DNA of 64,000 nucleotides, taken from Mycobacterium sp. OAS707 (GTDB lineage: Bacteria; Actinomycetota; Actinomycetes; Mycobacteriales; Mycobacteriaceae). The stretch spans positions 310,001 through 374,000 of the forward strand of contig NZ_JADBDS010000002.1 of NCBI RefSeq assembly GCF_014873705.1, read 5' to 3'. Below, one piece after another: positions 1 through 9,337 of the stretch (its first letter is position 1; each line of letters begins with the position of its first letter). The notes under the pieces are model-generated. The model was not told where the DNA came from and did not search any database. It saw only the letters and a list, made by a program, of their open reading frames with translations. A program made the position numbers and the translations under genes.

Positions 1-590
1 TCGCGTCGAACACGAATCGCGCCATCGTTGCCGTAGTAGATCTGCCAAGCCAGGCATACGGTCGCATCGAGGAGATGGCCGGTCTGCACCAAGCCATCGC
101 CACCGCCGTCGACGCCTATCACCGGGCTCGCAACGCCGGCCATCCGACGGTGGCGATCGTGGTCGGGCACGCGCTGTCCGGCGGCTTTCTCGCCCATGGC
201 CTGCAGGCTCAGCAGATACTGGCCCTCGACGATCCCGGTGTGGAGATCCATGCGATGCACAAGGCTGCTGCGGCCCGGATCACGCTGCGCACCGTGGACG
301 AACTCGACGAGCTCGCCAAAACGGTTGTGCCGCTGAGCTACAACGTTCGGGACTGGGCGCAGCTGGGACTCTGCGACGGACTGTTGAAAGTATCCGACGC
401 TGAGCGGCCCACCGCAGAGGACGTCGACAGTGTGCGCAGTGCGGTCGACGTCGCGATCGCCGCCGCCCGCAGCGGCCCGCGGGATTTATCGAACCGCCTT
501 GATTCGCCGGGTGCGCTGACAAACCGTAAGGCGTCACGTGCGGTCCGCGACGTGATGTCCGCGCAGTGGCACAGCACCGAACGGCCATGA
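1..590 (+). CDS. mdcE: Malonate decarboxylase gamma subunit MdcE, 5' truncated
   Basis: The reading frame is open from base 3 to a TGA at 588-590; its start lies left of the window. MdcE is the gamma subunit of the acyl-carrier-protein-dependent malonate decarboxylase. With MdcD it forms the carboxytransferase-like part that decarboxylates malonyl-ACP to acetyl-ACP. The visible sequence has the family run VDLPSQAYGR near the left edge, then GHALSGGFLAHG (crotonase-like oxyanion loop), then HAMHKAAAARITLRTV and PLSYNVRDWAQLGL. The last ~30 residues are low in recognisable motifs. The stop overlaps the ATG of the next gene (ATGA), so translation is probably coupled. Upstream mdcA, mdcC and mdcD would be expected beyond the left edge. 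Confidence 0.93.
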   Translation, partial: ASNTNRAIVAVVDLPSQAYGRIEEMAGLHQAIATAVDAYHRARNAGHPTVAIVVGHALSGGFLAHGLQAQQILALDDPGVEIHAMHKAAAARITLRTVDELDELAKTVVPLSYNVRDWAQLGLCDGLLKVSDAERPTAEDVDSVRSAVDVAIAAARSGPRDLSNRLDSPGALTNRKASRAVRDVMSAQWHSTERP

Positions 591-1195
591 CCGGACCGCG
601 CCCGCATGACCTGGTGCGCATCAATTCGGTCGCCCGACTGTGCCGGATGGGCCCGGCGTGGGTGACGCCCGCGCTACGGGATGCGCCGTGGGTCGTCGTC
701 CGGCGCGCCAGGTGCGCGCCCGGCTATCTGCCCGTGGGTGTTCGCGGTCCGACCCGATCACAGCGACATGCGACGTTGATCGAAAGCACCGCGGTGACCG
801 AAGTCCAGTCTCCCGCGGATCTTGTCGACCGAGTCGATCGGCTGCCCGACCAACCTGTCACCGAAGCGCTCCGCGGGGCCGCAGCGGTGCTGGCACCGAC
901 CGGGTTGCGGTGGGGTCCCGGCGGAAGTGTCGGATTCAGCCTGGCGACAGGGGTTTTCGCGGCCACAGCGGCCAGCGACCTCGACCTGGTGATCACAGTC
1001 GACGACGTGCCACCGCTGACGCTGCTCGCGGGTCTTCGGGATGCGTTCCGCGAACTGCCTGCACGCGTCGACTGTCAGCTCGACCTGCCCTTCGGCGGTA
1101 TTGCGCTCGACGACCTTCTCGGCCACGGCGGCGAGGTGCTGGTACGCACCAACGACGGGCCGTCATTGATGAGGCTCGACCGGCTGGTGTCATGA
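587..1195 (+). CDS. mdcG: Malonate decarboxylase holo-ACP synthase MdcG (phosphoribosyl-dephospho-CoA transferase)
   Basis: About 202 residues from the ATG at 587. This start overlaps the mdcE stop by ATGA; an in-frame ATG at 566 would overlap mdcE more. MdcG transfers the 2'-(5''-triphosphoribosyl)-3'-dephospho-CoA prosthetic group to the MdcC carrier protein and so makes active holo-ACP. Family features seen are the N-terminal RPHDLVRI, a WVVVRRARC strand, PVGVRGPTRSQRHA, WGPGGSVGFSLATG, and the nucleotidyltransferase-like SDLDLVI, whose Asp pair should bind metal. The position between mdcE and mdcH fits the usual mdc gene order. The stop overlaps the mdcH start by ATGA. Confidence 0.92.
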   Translation: MTGPRPHDLVRINSVARLCRMGPAWVTPALRDAPWVVVRRARCAPGYLPVGVRGPTRSQRHATLIESTAVTEVQSPADLVDRVDRLPDQPVTEALRGAAAVLAPTGLRWGPGGSVGFSLATGVFAATAASDLDLVITVDDVPPLTLLAGLRDAFRELPARVDCQLDLPFGGIALDDLLGHGGEVLVRTNDGPSLMRLDRLVS

Positions 1196-2163
1196 TCGCA
1201 TTCCTGTATCCGGGCCAGGGTGCACAACACGCAGGCATGCTCGCAAGCCTGCCGGACACCGCAGCAACGCGAAGAACGCTGGCAGAAGCGGCAGAGCTGC
1301 TCGGCCCGATCGACGAGCTGGATACCGCAGCATCGCTGGCGTCGACCACGAATGCTCAACTGGCGCTGCTGATCTCGGGTGTCGCGACGGCCCGGACGCT
1401 CGATGACGACATATCTCCCGACATTGTGGCAGGCCACTCGGTGGGCGCCTTCGCTGCCGCAGTCGGGGCCGGGGTGCTCACGTTCGCGGAAGCCGTTGCG
1501 GCGGTGCGACTCCGCGGAGACGCCATGGCGCAGGCGTGCTCGTCCGGTCAGTGGGGGATGGCGGCGCTCACCGGATTGCGGCTACGTGTGGTCCGCGACC
1601 TTATCTGTGGCAAGGCCGCCGAAGATCAGCTGTGGATTGCCAACGTCAACGCCGCCGACCAGGCGGTGCTCGGCGGGACGGTCGACGCGCTAGAGCTCGC
1701 ACGACGGGCGGCAGAGCGGGCCGGCGCGCGCCGTTTCGAAATGCTCGACGTCGCCGTCGCATCACACGGGCCACTGCAAGGCGGCACCGCACGTGTTGTC
1801 GGCCAATATCTTTCGACCATTCCCCGGCGCGAGCAGCAAGTGGCCTACATGACCAACGTCGGCGCCCGAAGGATTCGCAACGACTCCGCTGCGGTGCTCG
1901 ACGACCTCGCCGCGGCTGTCGCCCATCCGGTGCGGTGGTTCGACATCGTGCGGCTGCTGCCGGAGCTCGGAGTCGTCGCGACCGTCGAGATGCCGCCAGG
2001 GCACGTGCTGAGCCGGCTCGTCACGGCTACGACACCGGCGGTCAGCGCATTCAGTATGAGCGACACCGGACCCCCGTCGGTTATCGCGCGGCTGCGGTCA
2101 CTTCTGGTCTATGTGGTCCCACAACCCGAGCATGGAGTCGAGGATCTCCTCGGCCCGACCTAA
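1192..2163 (+). CDS. mdcH: Malonyl-CoA:ACP malonyltransferase MdcH of malonate decarboxylase
   Basis: About 323 residues from the ATG at 1192, overlapping the mdcG stop. MdcH loads the malonate decarboxylase carrier protein with malonyl from malonyl-CoA during activation of the enzyme. It has the FabD-type acyltransferase fold: FLYPGQGAQHAGM at the N terminus, the catalytic serine in GHSVG near residue 84, and the catalytic-histidine region near ASHGPLQ. Length matches MdcH/FabD. It is the last gene of the visible mdc run. Its final 66 bases are overlapped by the opposite-strand hydrolase gene, so the two transcripts converge with no room for a separate terminator. Confidence 0.92.
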   Translation: MIAFLYPGQGAQHAGMLASLPDTAATRRTLAEAAELLGPIDELDTAASLASTTNAQLALLISGVATARTLDDDISPDIVAGHSVGAFAAAVGAGVLTFAEAVAAVRLRGDAMAQACSSGQWGMAALTGLRLRVVRDLICGKAAEDQLWIANVNAADQAVLGGTVDALELARRAAERAGARRFEMLDVAVASHGPLQGGTARVVGQYLSTIPRREQQVAYMTNVGARRIRNDSAAVLDDLAAAVAHPVRWFDIVRLLPELGVVATVEMPPGHVLSRLVTATTPAVSAFSMSDTGPPSVIARLRSLLVYVVPQPEHGVEDLLGPT

Positions 2164-3012
2164 GCCGGCCAGGTGGCTTTCCCCTGGCAGATGGGTCAGC
2201 TGCGCATCGGGCAGCCGGGACACCACGTGCTGCCCGTGCTCGAACGGGACGATGTGGTCGCGGTCGCCGTGCCACCAGCGCACCGGCACCTTCACCTCGT
2301 CGAGCCGGAAACCCCAATCGCGGGCGAACACCACCACGTCGGCGAACGGCGCGGCGAGTTGCTTGCGGCTGCCGTTGAGCAGGTCGTCCAGGAACATCGC
2401 CCGGAACTCGGGACGGACCAACAGTTGACGGTCGGCCGCAGGCGAGATGGCGGCATATGCATAAAGCGCCGGCTCGGCGACGGGCCGGATCAGCCGGATC
2501 AAGGTGCTCGCGGCCAGCCGCAGCGGCGCGCCCGCGATCTGGACCACCGGCGCCGCGGCCGAGATCAGTGTCGAGATGCCGCCGCTGATGGCGTCGACAC
2601 CGCGCACCGGCGCCACCCCTCCGAGTACCCCGGCGGCCACCACTCGGTCGGGCATCGCCGCTGCACACGCCAGCGTGTAGGGACCGCCGCCGGAGAGGCC
2701 GATGACCTCGAACCTGTCGATGCCCAGCGTGTCGGCGATGGTGCGCAGGTCCTCGGCGAACGCGAAGATCGTGTCGTACTGATAAGGCGTGGACGAGCCG
2801 ATGCCGGGCCGGTCGACCCCGATCAGCCGGATCTGCCGCTGCTCGGCGTAGACACGCGCCTCCACCGGGATCTGCCTGCGCGCGCCCGGCGTGCCGTGCA
2901 GCCAGAACACCGCGCGGCCCTGCGGGTCGCCGAACTCGGCAAACCCGATCTGACGGTCATCACCGACGGCGATGGTGCCTTCCAGCTTCGGACGGGCAAT
3001 TGCGACAGCCAT
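2098..3012 (-). CDS. Alpha/beta hydrolase
   Basis: 304 residues with the alpha/beta hydrolase fold. The oxyanion-hole motif is WLHGTPGA (about residues 38-45), the nucleophile elbow is GLSGGGPY with Ser107, the acid lies in the HGDRDHIVP region, and the catalytic His is in PGESHLAGL near the C terminus. The WLHGTPGARR and DRPGIGSS motifs are typical of a common actinobacterial subgroup annotated only as alpha/beta fold hydrolase, so the substrate cannot be given. No signal peptide is visible, so it should be cytoplasmic. The 3' end overlaps mdcH by 66 bases on the opposite strand. The next gene upstream on this strand begins only 15 bases away, so the two may share a transcript. Confidence 0.85.
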   Translation of the reverse strand: MAVAIARPKLEGTIAVGDDRQIGFAEFGDPQGRAVFWLHGTPGARRQIPVEARVYAEQRQIRLIGVDRPGIGSSTPYQYDTIFAFAEDLRTIADTLGIDRFEVIGLSGGGPYTLACAAAMPDRVVAAGVLGGVAPVRGVDAISGGISTLISAAAPVVQIAGAPLRLAASTLIRLIRPVAEPALYAYAAISPAADRQLLVRPEFRAMFLDDLLNGSRKQLAAPFADVVVFARDWGFRLDEVKVPVRWWHGDRDHIVPFEHGQHVVSRLPDAQLTHLPGESHLAGLGRAEEILDSMLGLWDHIDQK

Positions 3013-3027
3013 GCCGAAAGTGTCTCA

Positions 3028-3879
3028 TTACGCCGATCGCAGCAGATACGACCCCACGGTCGTGACGCGGTCGCCGTTGCCCTCGTCGTACATGACGGTG
3101 CGGACTGCGACCGTGCCGTCGGCGCCGCGCATCGGTTCGGCCTCTACGCGAAACGGACCCGTCTTGGCGCGTGCCATGAACATCACGTGCGACGAAACCC
3201 CCTGGATGCGGTCGCTGCCTTTAGTCGCCGCGGCTGCAGCTTCCATTGCGGCGGTTTCGAGGATGACGAACTGCGGGCCGATGTGCAGTGCGGCGTCGGG
3301 CGAGGCCACCTCGACGGCGAGTTCGGGCAAAGCCCAACGGCCGTCGGGGCGGCGATGACCGCCGAACACCTGCCACAGTGGCGGCAGGTCGGGGGAGTCG
3401 ACGACCTCGAGCGGATTGGCCGCCATCTTTTCCAGGCCGTCGGGCGGTGTGCCGATGCTGATGCCCTGGCCCTGGGTCAGCGCCAGCACGCGGTCGGGTC
3501 GGTCGGCGTCGACGATCTTCGTCCTGCTGTAACCCATCTGGCGGCCGCGCTTGAGGTCCTCCGACACCATTTCGATTCGCCGCACGTCGCGGCCCGGGTC
3601 GAGGATCTGGCAGGAATGGATGACGGGGTTCGGCACCGCCTCGAGATCGGACATGTGGCCGCCTTCGGGCGAGGCGATGCCCAGCACGGCCAGCAGCAGG
3701 CCGCCCGCGCCGTTGCGCATGTCGCGGCGGATCGTGACGGTGTTGTCCTCCGGCCCGAGGTCCATCTGTGCGTAACTACGGCCGATATAGCGGTAGCTCA
3801 GCAGCCCGCCCCAGCGCCGGCGCAGCTCGTCGGCATAGGCCTCTGGCGAATCGGTCAGCTCACGAATGTCGCGCACCAT
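3028..3879 (-). CDS. Hotdog-fold thioesterase-like protein, function unknown
   Basis: 283 residues from an ATG at 3877-3879. I do not recognise a named family with certainty. Two halves of similar size can be seen. The second half runs LHIGPQFVILETAAMEAAAAATKG and then ends in alternating beta-strand sequence (SSHVMFMARAKTG, VRTVMYDEGNGDRV, VGSYLLRSA). That is the pattern of PaaI/acyl-CoA thioesterase hotdog domains. The first half (TIRRDMRNGAGGLLLAVLGI, RRIEMVSEDLKRGR) could be the other half of a double-hotdog protein. No signal peptide is seen. It lies head to tail between an amidase and a hydrolase with gaps of 9 and 15 bases, so an operon is likely. Confidence 0.5.
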   Translation of the reverse strand: MVRDIRELTDSPEAYADELRRRWGGLLSYRYIGRSYAQMDLGPEDNTVTIRRDMRNGAGGLLLAVLGIASPEGGHMSDLEAVPNPVIHSCQILDPGRDVRRIEMVSEDLKRGRQMGYSRTKIVDADRPDRVLALTQGQGISIGTPPDGLEKMAANPLEVVDSPDLPPLWQVFGGHRRPDGRWALPELAVEVASPDAALHIGPQFVILETAAMEAAAAATKGSDRIQGVSSHVMFMARAKTGPFRVEAEPMRGADGTVAVRTVMYDEGNGDRVTTVGSYLLRSA

Positions 3880-3888
3880 GCAGCGACA

Positions 3889-5316
3889 TTACATTCTTGG
3901 CCGCCGTTGTAACCATGGCGTCGCGGTTTCCAGCTGCGCGGCGAGCTGAAGCAGGATCGTCTCGTCGGGAGCCATCAACTGCACCCCGATCGGCAGGCCA
4001 TCTCCCGTGACGCCCAGCGGCAACGAGATCGCGGCCCAGCCCGTGACATTCGCCAGCGATGTCCAGCCGGTGGTCGCGAACTCGACATCGAAGAACGCGC
4101 GCGTGGTACCGCGCGGTTGGTCCAGCAGTCGGTAGGGCGGCGGCGGCGTCAACAGCGTGGGCACGAGCAGCACGTCGTGTCCGGTCATTCCCGCAGCGAA
4201 CCGGCGCGTCTGTGCGTGCACCGCGCCGATCGCCTCGGCGTATGCGAGACCGGTCGTGGTGAAGCCCTCGCGGACCATCACCCAGGTGCTCGGTTCGAAC
4301 TCGTCTTCATGCGGTTCGCGTCCGAGATGGGCCGTCGCCAACGCGTGCAGTTGGGCATTGCTGACGTTGTGCAGTACGGCGATCGCGTCGGCGACGGCCT
4401 CGGCGTCGACAGTTGGCGCGCCCGACTCGACGATGTGTCCGAGGCCTTCGAGAGCCTTGCCCGTCTGTTCGACGGCCGCCACGACCGCGGGGTCGGTGAC
4501 CGGACCGGGGAACGGCGATGCGGTCGCGATGAGGATGCGCGCGGGTGCAGGTTCCTGCGTAATGGCTTGCAGGAACGGTGTTTTGGGCGCAGGTGCGGTG
4601 TACGGGTCACCAGGCGCCGACCCCGCGACGGTGTCCAACAGCGCGGCGCTGTCTCGTACGGTGCGGGTCAGCGCGTGCTCATTGACCAACCCCTCCAGTC
4701 CGTGGCCGGCGCTGGGCGCGAAGGAGGTACGGCCGCGTCGCGGCTTGAGGCCTACGAGGCCACAACACGATGCGGGCACGCGGATAGAACCGGTGCCGTC
4801 ACCGCCCGAGGCCGCGGGGACGACCCCGGCCGCCACCGCGGCGGCCGATCCGCCACTGGACCCACCGGGTGTGATCGACGGCGACCACGGGTTCACCGTC
4901 GGCCCGAACAATGAGGGCTCGGTCGTGCAGTGATTGCCCCATTCGGGTGTGTTGGTCTTGCCGAACACGACGAGTCCGGCCGCGAGATAGCGATCGACGA
5001 TCCACGCCGAGTCGGCCGCCACGTGGGTGCGCAGTGCCCGTGAGCCCATCGCCTCTGGCGCACCGGCAAGCGAGGCACCAAGATCCTTGAGTAGGAAGGG
5101 AACTCCGGCGAGCGGGCCGGAAGCAGTCAATGTCGCGGCCTGCTGCCGACCGCGATCGAACAGGTCGGCGATGACGGCGTTCAGGTGCCGCGTGGCTTCG
5201 AGGCGCAGAATCGCTGCCTCGAGTAGTTCCGTCGCGGTCAGTTCGCCCGAGGCGACCAATTGCCCCTGGCCGATGGCGTCGACATCGGCGAGTGCGAAGG
5301 CATCGGTGGTGTTCAT
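3889..5316 (-). CDS. Amidase (amidase signature family)
   Basis: 475 residues, the usual length for the family. These enzymes hydrolyse C-N amide bonds with a Ser-cisSer-Lys triad. Lys77 is in GVPFLLKDLG, the cis-Ser in PGGSSGGSAAA (about 153-154), and the nucleophile Ser177 in GDGTGSIRVPAS. The family's KTNTPEWG motif is also present before the glycine-rich signature. No signal peptide is seen, so a cytoplasmic enzyme is likely. Nothing nearby fixes the substrate. The stop is 9 bases from the start of the hotdog-like gene, which suggests cotranscription. An aryl-acylamidase, nitrile-derived amide hydrolase or peptide amidase would all fit. Confidence 0.9.
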   Translation of the reverse strand: MNTTDAFALADVDAIGQGQLVASGELTATELLEAAILRLEATRHLNAVIADLFDRGRQQAATLTASGPLAGVPFLLKDLGASLAGAPEAMGSRALRTHVAADSAWIVDRYLAAGLVVFGKTNTPEWGNHCTTEPSLFGPTVNPWSPSITPGGSSGGSAAAVAAGVVPAASGGDGTGSIRVPASCCGLVGLKPRRGRTSFAPSAGHGLEGLVNEHALTRTVRDSAALLDTVAGSAPGDPYTAPAPKTPFLQAITQEPAPARILIATASPFPGPVTDPAVVAAVEQTGKALEGLGHIVESGAPTVDAEAVADAIAVLHNVSNAQLHALATAHLGREPHEDEFEPSTWVMVREGFTTTGLAYAEAIGAVHAQTRRFAAGMTGHDVLLVPTLLTPPPPYRLLDQPRGTTRAFFDVEFATTGWTSLANVTGWAAISLPLGVTGDGLPIGVQLMAPDETILLQLAAQLETATPWLQRRPRM

Positions 5317-5465
5317 TGGGACGGATCATTCAACGGGCTTCAGGTCGCGGCAACTCGAAGCCAGTTCCAGGGCTGACAGCGACGACTGTGCGATTTCATA
5401 CTCAACACACCGAAAGCGGCGTATGAATACGCACAAGCAATCGACGGATGCCTCCGCCTGAGCGG

Positions 5466-5675
5466 TCACAGGATCGGGCGGCGGGGTGACCTTCCCATTT
5501 CATAGCCGGCGGGAAACGACATCTCGATGACCCGAAGCTGGTCGTTGGCCTTTGATTCCAGTTCCAGGACGACGCAACCGCCGCCGAGGACCTTGGACTC
5601 CAGAACGATGTAATGCGCACCGCCACCGTTGACGTCGGTGACGTGTTCCCCCGAGCGCAGCGCCTCAACGGGCAC
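5466..5675 (-). CDS. Small conserved-looking protein, function unknown
   Basis: 69 residues if translation begins at the GTG at 5673-5675, with AAAGG about 12 bases upstream; a GTG at 5706-5708 would add 11 residues. The frame stays open further upstream, but that part is arginine-rich and overlaps the next gene, so it is probably not coding. The visible protein is strand-rich and glycine-punctuated: VTDVNGGGAHYIVLESKVL, GGGCVVLELESKAND, then a hydrophilic tail with SFPAGYEMGRSPRRP. It has no transmembrane segment. I do not recognise a family. Start choice is uncertain. Confidence 0.45.
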   Translation of the reverse strand: MPVEALRSGEHVTDVNGGGAHYIVLESKVLGGGCVVLELESKANDQLRVIEMSFPAGYEMGRSPRRPIL

Positions 5676-5764
5676 CAGCTCAGGGGCCTTTAAATGGTCT
5701 GGTTCCACCTTGGCAACCGTAGGTGAAAAGGCCGTGCCTGCGGGCCGGTTTGGCCCGACACGCG

Positions 5765-6130
5765 CTATCCGACGGCCATGGTGTATCCGACGACCCCCAG
5801 GCCGACGGCCACCACGCACAACACCAGGGTGCCGACGGCGAACGGCCATGCCGCTTTGCGTCGATACAGCTGAGTCACCGAGACCACCAGGCCGACGATT
5901 CCGATTCCGAGCGCGGCGAGCAGTGCGGTCCCGACCGCGGTGGCCGCGCCCTCCGCACTACAGCTTTCCGGCGGGCAGTAATCCAGGAATGCGAGCGAGA
6001 ACAGCCCCATGAACGCGGCGACCAACCCGAACGCCACGGTGAAAATCAGTGCCCCGATCGAGACCCATAGATCAGTGGTCGCGATCGGGGGTTTCGGCGG
6101 CGGGGGCGGCGGATAGCTGGGGTACGCCAT
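5765..6130 (-). CDS. Proline-rich small integral membrane protein
   Basis: 121 residues from an ATG at 6128-6130. The N terminus is a cytoplasmic-looking proline stretch (SYPPPPPPKPP). Three hydrophobic segments follow: one near residues 24-47 (SIGALIFTVAFGLVAAFMGLFSL), one near 64-87 (AVGTALLAALGIGIVGLVVSV) and one at the C terminus (PFAVGTLVLCVVAVGLGVVGY). A Cys pair in DYCPPESC sits between the first two and may form a disulfide outside. Short proline-headed membrane proteins of this type are common in mycobacteria and have no known role. It is divergent from the FadD-type gene, with an 88-base gap that must hold both promoters. Confidence 0.7.
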   Translation of the reverse strand: MAYPSYPPPPPPKPPIATTDLWVSIGALIFTVAFGLVAAFMGLFSLAFLDYCPPESCSAEGAATAVGTALLAALGIGIVGLVVSVTQLYRRKAAWPFAVGTLVLCVVAVGLGVVGYTMAVG

Positions 6131-6218
6131 GACACGCGATGCTAGTGGTTATCGCCTGTTTAGCGGTTTCTTGCCGATTGGCTGGCCGATCGACAATCAT
6201 TGCCACGGGGGTGTGCAC

Positions 6219-7850
6219 ATGCAGAGCACAATGCAAGACTTTCCGCTTACCGTGACAGGGATTCTGCGGCACGGCACAGGGTGGTACTCGAATCGACGGG
6301 TCACGACGGTCACTGCCGACGGATATCGAGACATCAGCTACGGCGAGTTCGGCACGCGGGTGGCCCAGCTTGCTCACGGACTGCGTCAGCTCGGCGTGAC
6401 CCAAGGCGATCGCGTCGCGACGTTCATGTGGAACGACCAGGAGCACTTGGAGGCGTACTTCGCCGCCCCGTGCATGGGGGCAGTGCTGCATACGCTGAAC
6501 GTCCGGCTGACCGCCGAACACGTCGCGTTCATCGCCAATCAGGCCGAGGACCGCGTTGTGCTGGTCGACATGTCGCTGGCGGCAGCGCTGGGTCCGATAT
6601 TGCCGCTGCTGAGCACGGTGCGCACAGTGGTCGCTGTCGGGGACGGGGATGTGGCGCCTCTGTCCGCCGCCGGGATCACGGTCGTTCGTTACGACGACCT
6701 GCTGGACGGACAGCCACTCGAATACAGCTGGCCCGATCTAGACGAAAGAAGCGCCGCCGCAATGTGTTACACCAGCGGCACAACCGGAAACCCGAAAGGC
6801 GTGGTCTACAGCCACCGGTCGAACTACCTGCATTCCATGTCGGTGTGCTCGGCCAACGGTTTCGGCTTGCGTGACGGCGACCGCGTGCTGCCGATCGCGA
6901 ACATGTTCCACGCCAATGCGTGGGGCCAGCCGTACGCGGCGGTGATGGCGGGGGCCGACCTGTTGTTGCCGAACCGTTTCCTGCAGGCGGACGCGCTGGT
7001 CAACATGATCGAACAACGCCGTCCCACCGTGGCCACGGCGGTTCCGACGATCTGGAACGACGTGCTGCAATACCTGAATGCCAATCCAGGCCACGACATC
7101 TCGTCGCTGCGGTTGGTGGCGTGCGGAGGCTCAGCCGTGCCGCTGGGGATGATGAAGACCTACGAGCAGACATACGGCGTGCACATCCGCCAGGCCTGGG
7201 GGATGACGGAGACGTCCCCGCTGGCGGCGTTGGCGGCCCCGCCGCCGGAGGTCACCGGGGAGGACCACTGGACGTTGCGCGCCACCGCGGGCCGGGTGGT
7301 CTCGGGGGTCGAGGTTCGCCTCGTCGACGATGCGGGCTGCGTGCTGCCCAACGACGGTAAGGCCGTGGGGGAGATCGAGATTCGGGGGCCGTGGATCACG
7401 GCTTCCTATTATCAGAACGCCGATCCGTCGAAGTTCGACGATGGCTGGCTTCGCACGGGGGATGTCGGCCGGATCGATCCGCAGGGTTTCATCACGTTGA
7501 CGGATCGCGCCAAGGACGTCATCAAGTCCGGTGGCGAGTGGATTTCATCAGTCGAGTTGGAGCTGTTGCTGATGGACCATCCGGCGGTGCTGGAGGCCGC
7601 CGTGGTTGCGGTGCCAGATGATCGGTGGCAGGAGCGGCCGTTGGCCGCGGTTGTCGTCAAGAAGGATGCGACGGTAACAGTTCAGGAACTACGAAAGCAT
7701 CTGTGCGACAAGGTCGCCCGGTTCTGGCTGCCCGAGCGCTGGACGTTCATCGATGAAGTGCCGAAGACGAGCGTTGGCAAGTTTGACAAGAAAGTCGTCC
7801 GGTCGCAATATGCCGATGGCGCCTTCGATGTCCTCGAGTGTCACGACTGA
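6219..7850 (+). CDS. Fatty-acyl-CoA ligase (FadD/long-chain acyl-CoA synthetase type)
   Basis: 543 residues from the ATG at 6219; the frame is open to 6129, but that part does not look coding, and a second ATG at 6231 is also possible. It activates a carboxylic acid to its acyl-adenylate and then its CoA thioester. The AMP-binding motif [16 protein letters not shown] starts at residue 184. The adenylate-binding AWGMTETSP and the hinge-region [30 protein letters not shown] follow, and the catalytic C-terminal lysine is Lys521 in [11 protein letters not shown]. No membrane anchor is seen. Family resemblance is to medium/long-chain acyl-CoA synthetases of mycobacterial FadD type; the exact fadD number cannot be assigned. 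Its last 10 bases overlap the convergent DUF2236 gene. Confidence 0.9.
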   Translation: MQSTMQDFPLTVTGILRHGTGWYSNRRVTTVTADGYRDISYGEFGTRVAQLAHGLRQLGVTQGDRVATFMWNDQEHLEAYFAAPCMGAVLHTLNVRLTAEHVAFIANQAEDRVVLVDMSLAAALGPILPLLSTVRTVVAVGDGDVAPLSAAGITVVRYDDLLDGQPLEYSWPDLDERSAAAMCYTSGTTGNPKGVVYSHRSNYLHSMSVCSANGFGLRDGDRVLPIANMFHANAWGQPYAAVMAGADLLLPNRFLQADALVNMIEQRRPTVATAVPTIWNDVLQYLNANPGHDISSLRLVACGGSAVPLGMMKTYEQTYGVHIRQAWGMTETSPLAALAAPPPEVTGEDHWTLRATAGRVVSGVEVRLVDDAGCVLPNDGKAVGEIEIRGPWITASYYQNADPSKFDDGWLRTGDVGRIDPQGFITLTDRAKDVIKSGGEWISSVELELLLMDHPAVLEAAVVAVPDDRWQERPLAAVVVKKDATVTVQELRKHLCDKVARFWLPERWTFIDEVPKTSVGKFDKKVVRSQYADGAFDVLECHD

Positions 7851-8716
7851 GCCGAGTCAGCGCCCGCGGTCATCGCCCATCGGATACCGCCGACAACCAC
7901 CCGTCCCGCGATCCGGATGACTGTGGCCTCGACTGGCGGAAAATAGGGCAGCAGCAACGGCATTCGCGCCCACGACGGCAACATCGACACCGACGCCGCG
8001 GCCAACAGCCCGTACGGCGCCCGTGCCGCGATCGGCAGCGGGGGAGTCAACAACAGGAACCGCGCGGCGTCGCGCGCCGCCGCGGTGCCGGCCAACTCGG
8101 GCCGGAACGCCTGAATCCGTTCGTGCAGTTCCCGTTCCGTCACCGGTGGGTCGACCACCCCGAGCGCCGCTGCGACGCGGGCGGTGTCGGCCACGTACCC
8201 GTCGCGGCCGCCTTGGTCGAGCGGATGGGCGCCGTAGAGTCGGTGCGCCAGAAGGAAGCTGTCGACCTCGGCGACGTGCACCCATTCGAGCAGGTGCGGA
8301 TCCGTAGCGCGGTAAGGCCTGCCGTCAGGCGCGATGCCATGGACGCGCTGGTGGATTCCGCGCACCTTGTCGACCGCACGCTGTGCGTCGGCAGCGGGGC
8401 CGAATGTCGTCACCGCGAGGAACGTGCTGGTGCGCTGGAGCCGACCCCACGGATCACCGCGGTAATCGGAATGTTCTGCGACGCCAGCCATCGCCAGCGG
8501 ATGCAGTGACTGCAGGAGCAGCGCTCGCAGGCCGCCGACGAACATCGAGGCGTCGGCGTGCACGTGGCGAATCGGACGGTCTTCGCCGAACCAGCGCGGG
8601 CCCGGGCTCTGGTGGATGCGCGCGCGGTTGGCCGGCCCGTCCGGCCCGGCAACCATGCCGAACAAGCTGCGGCCCAGGGTCTCGCGGACAACACCGAGGT
8701 CCGGCAACACCGTCAT
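7841..8716 (-). CDS. DUF2236 / oxygenase MpaB family protein
   Basis: 291 residues. The pattern is that of the DUF2236 family, related to latex-clearing protein (Lcp) and fungal MpaB: a tyrosine- and histidine-containing helical core with LLLQSLHPLAMAGVAEHSDYRGDPWGRLQRTSTFLAV, then a WVHVAEVDSFLLAH motif whose His residues are candidate haem or metal ligands. Mycobacteria have many paralogues, nearly all uncharacterised. Known members are haem-dependent oxygenases; extending that activity here is inference. The C-terminal ~60 residues contain a hydrophobic stretch (PYGLLAAASVSMLP). It converges on the FadD-type gene with a 10-base overlap. Confidence 0.82.
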   Translation of the reverse strand: MTVLPDLGVVRETLGRSLFGMVAGPDGPANRARIHQSPGPRWFGEDRPIRHVHADASMFVGGLRALLLQSLHPLAMAGVAEHSDYRGDPWGRLQRTSTFLAVTTFGPAADAQRAVDKVRGIHQRVHGIAPDGRPYRATDPHLLEWVHVAEVDSFLLAHRLYGAHPLDQGGRDGYVADTARVAAALGVVDPPVTERELHERIQAFRPELAGTAAARDAARFLLLTPPLPIAARAPYGLLAAASVSMLPSWARMPLLLPYFPPVEATVIRIAGRVVVGGIRWAMTAGADSAQS

Positions 8717-8815
8717 GCCTTCGACGGTACGCGAGCGGATCGGCGGTTTTGCCAGTCGAACTCCGCGTTAATTATTAATGTCGGTGGCACCTGGACACAG
8801 ACCATGGGGGGCGCA

Positions 8816-9337
8816 ATGAGGCGTCAGCGAGTTCGCCGCGTTTTGGCCGCAATGGTTGTGGCGATGCCGGCGGTTTTAACGATTGGAACCGGGACCGCGG
8901 CCGCCGACGGCCCGACCGGCGCCGGGGGGACAGCCGGGGGCGGAACCTTCGTCGCATTCACCCAGATTTTCAGGCGGTGCGACTTCAGTACCAAGACGCA
9001 CATCGGGCCCACCGGATATGCGGGATCGAGCGCCGTGGTGCGCACCACGGGCTCCGAGGTGATCGCCGACGTGCAGGTCATCAGGGCGATCCCCGGCACG
9101 GTTTATGTCGTGGGGTTGGTCGAGATGCCGCACTCGTCGGCTGTGGGCTGCAATCCCGGCGATCCGGGCGTGATCTCTGGTGTGCTCACCGCCGATGACT
9201 TGGGCAACGGCAGCGTGACTCTTCGCGGACCGATTGCCTCTGGCGCCACGGGCGCGTGGATGTACGTCAGTAGACCTGGCTATCTGTCGCAGACACCCGA
9301 CGAGTTCTACACGTCCGACTTCATCGTGCCGATCTAG
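8816..9337 (+). CDS. Small secreted protein, function unknown
   Basis: 173 residues if started at the ATG at 8816, which follows a GGGGGGC purine run at good spacing; the ATG at 8804 would add four residues. The N terminus is a clear Sec signal peptide: RRQRVRR, then the hydrophobic VLAAMVVAMPAVLTIGTG, then a TAAADG cleavage region. The mature part begins with a Gly/Thr-rich stretch and has two cysteines (near RRCDFST and VGCNPGDPG) that may pair in the periplasm. The rest is strand-rich. I do not recognise a family. A short AT-rich tract (TTAATTATTAATG, 8768-8780) upstream could hold the promoter -10 region. Confidence 0.7.
   Translation: MRRQRVRRVLAAMVVAMPAVLTIGTGTAAADGPTGAGGTAGGGTFVAFTQIFRRCDFSTKTHIGPTGYAGSSAVVRTTGSEVIADVQVIRAIPGTVYVVGLVEMPHSSAVGCNPGDPGVISGVLTADDLGNGSVTLRGPIASGATGAWMYVSRPGYLSQTPDEFYTSDFIVPI

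Noticed and set aside
640..1191. N-terminal extension of the mdcH frame
   Set aside because: It is the shadow of mdcG in another frame; the ATG at 1192 with ATGA overlap is the normal mdc arrangement.
2173..3912. 579-codon plus-strand frame
   Set aside because: It runs opposite two well-supported minus-strand genes, is Arg/Asp/His/Gly-rich and matches no family.
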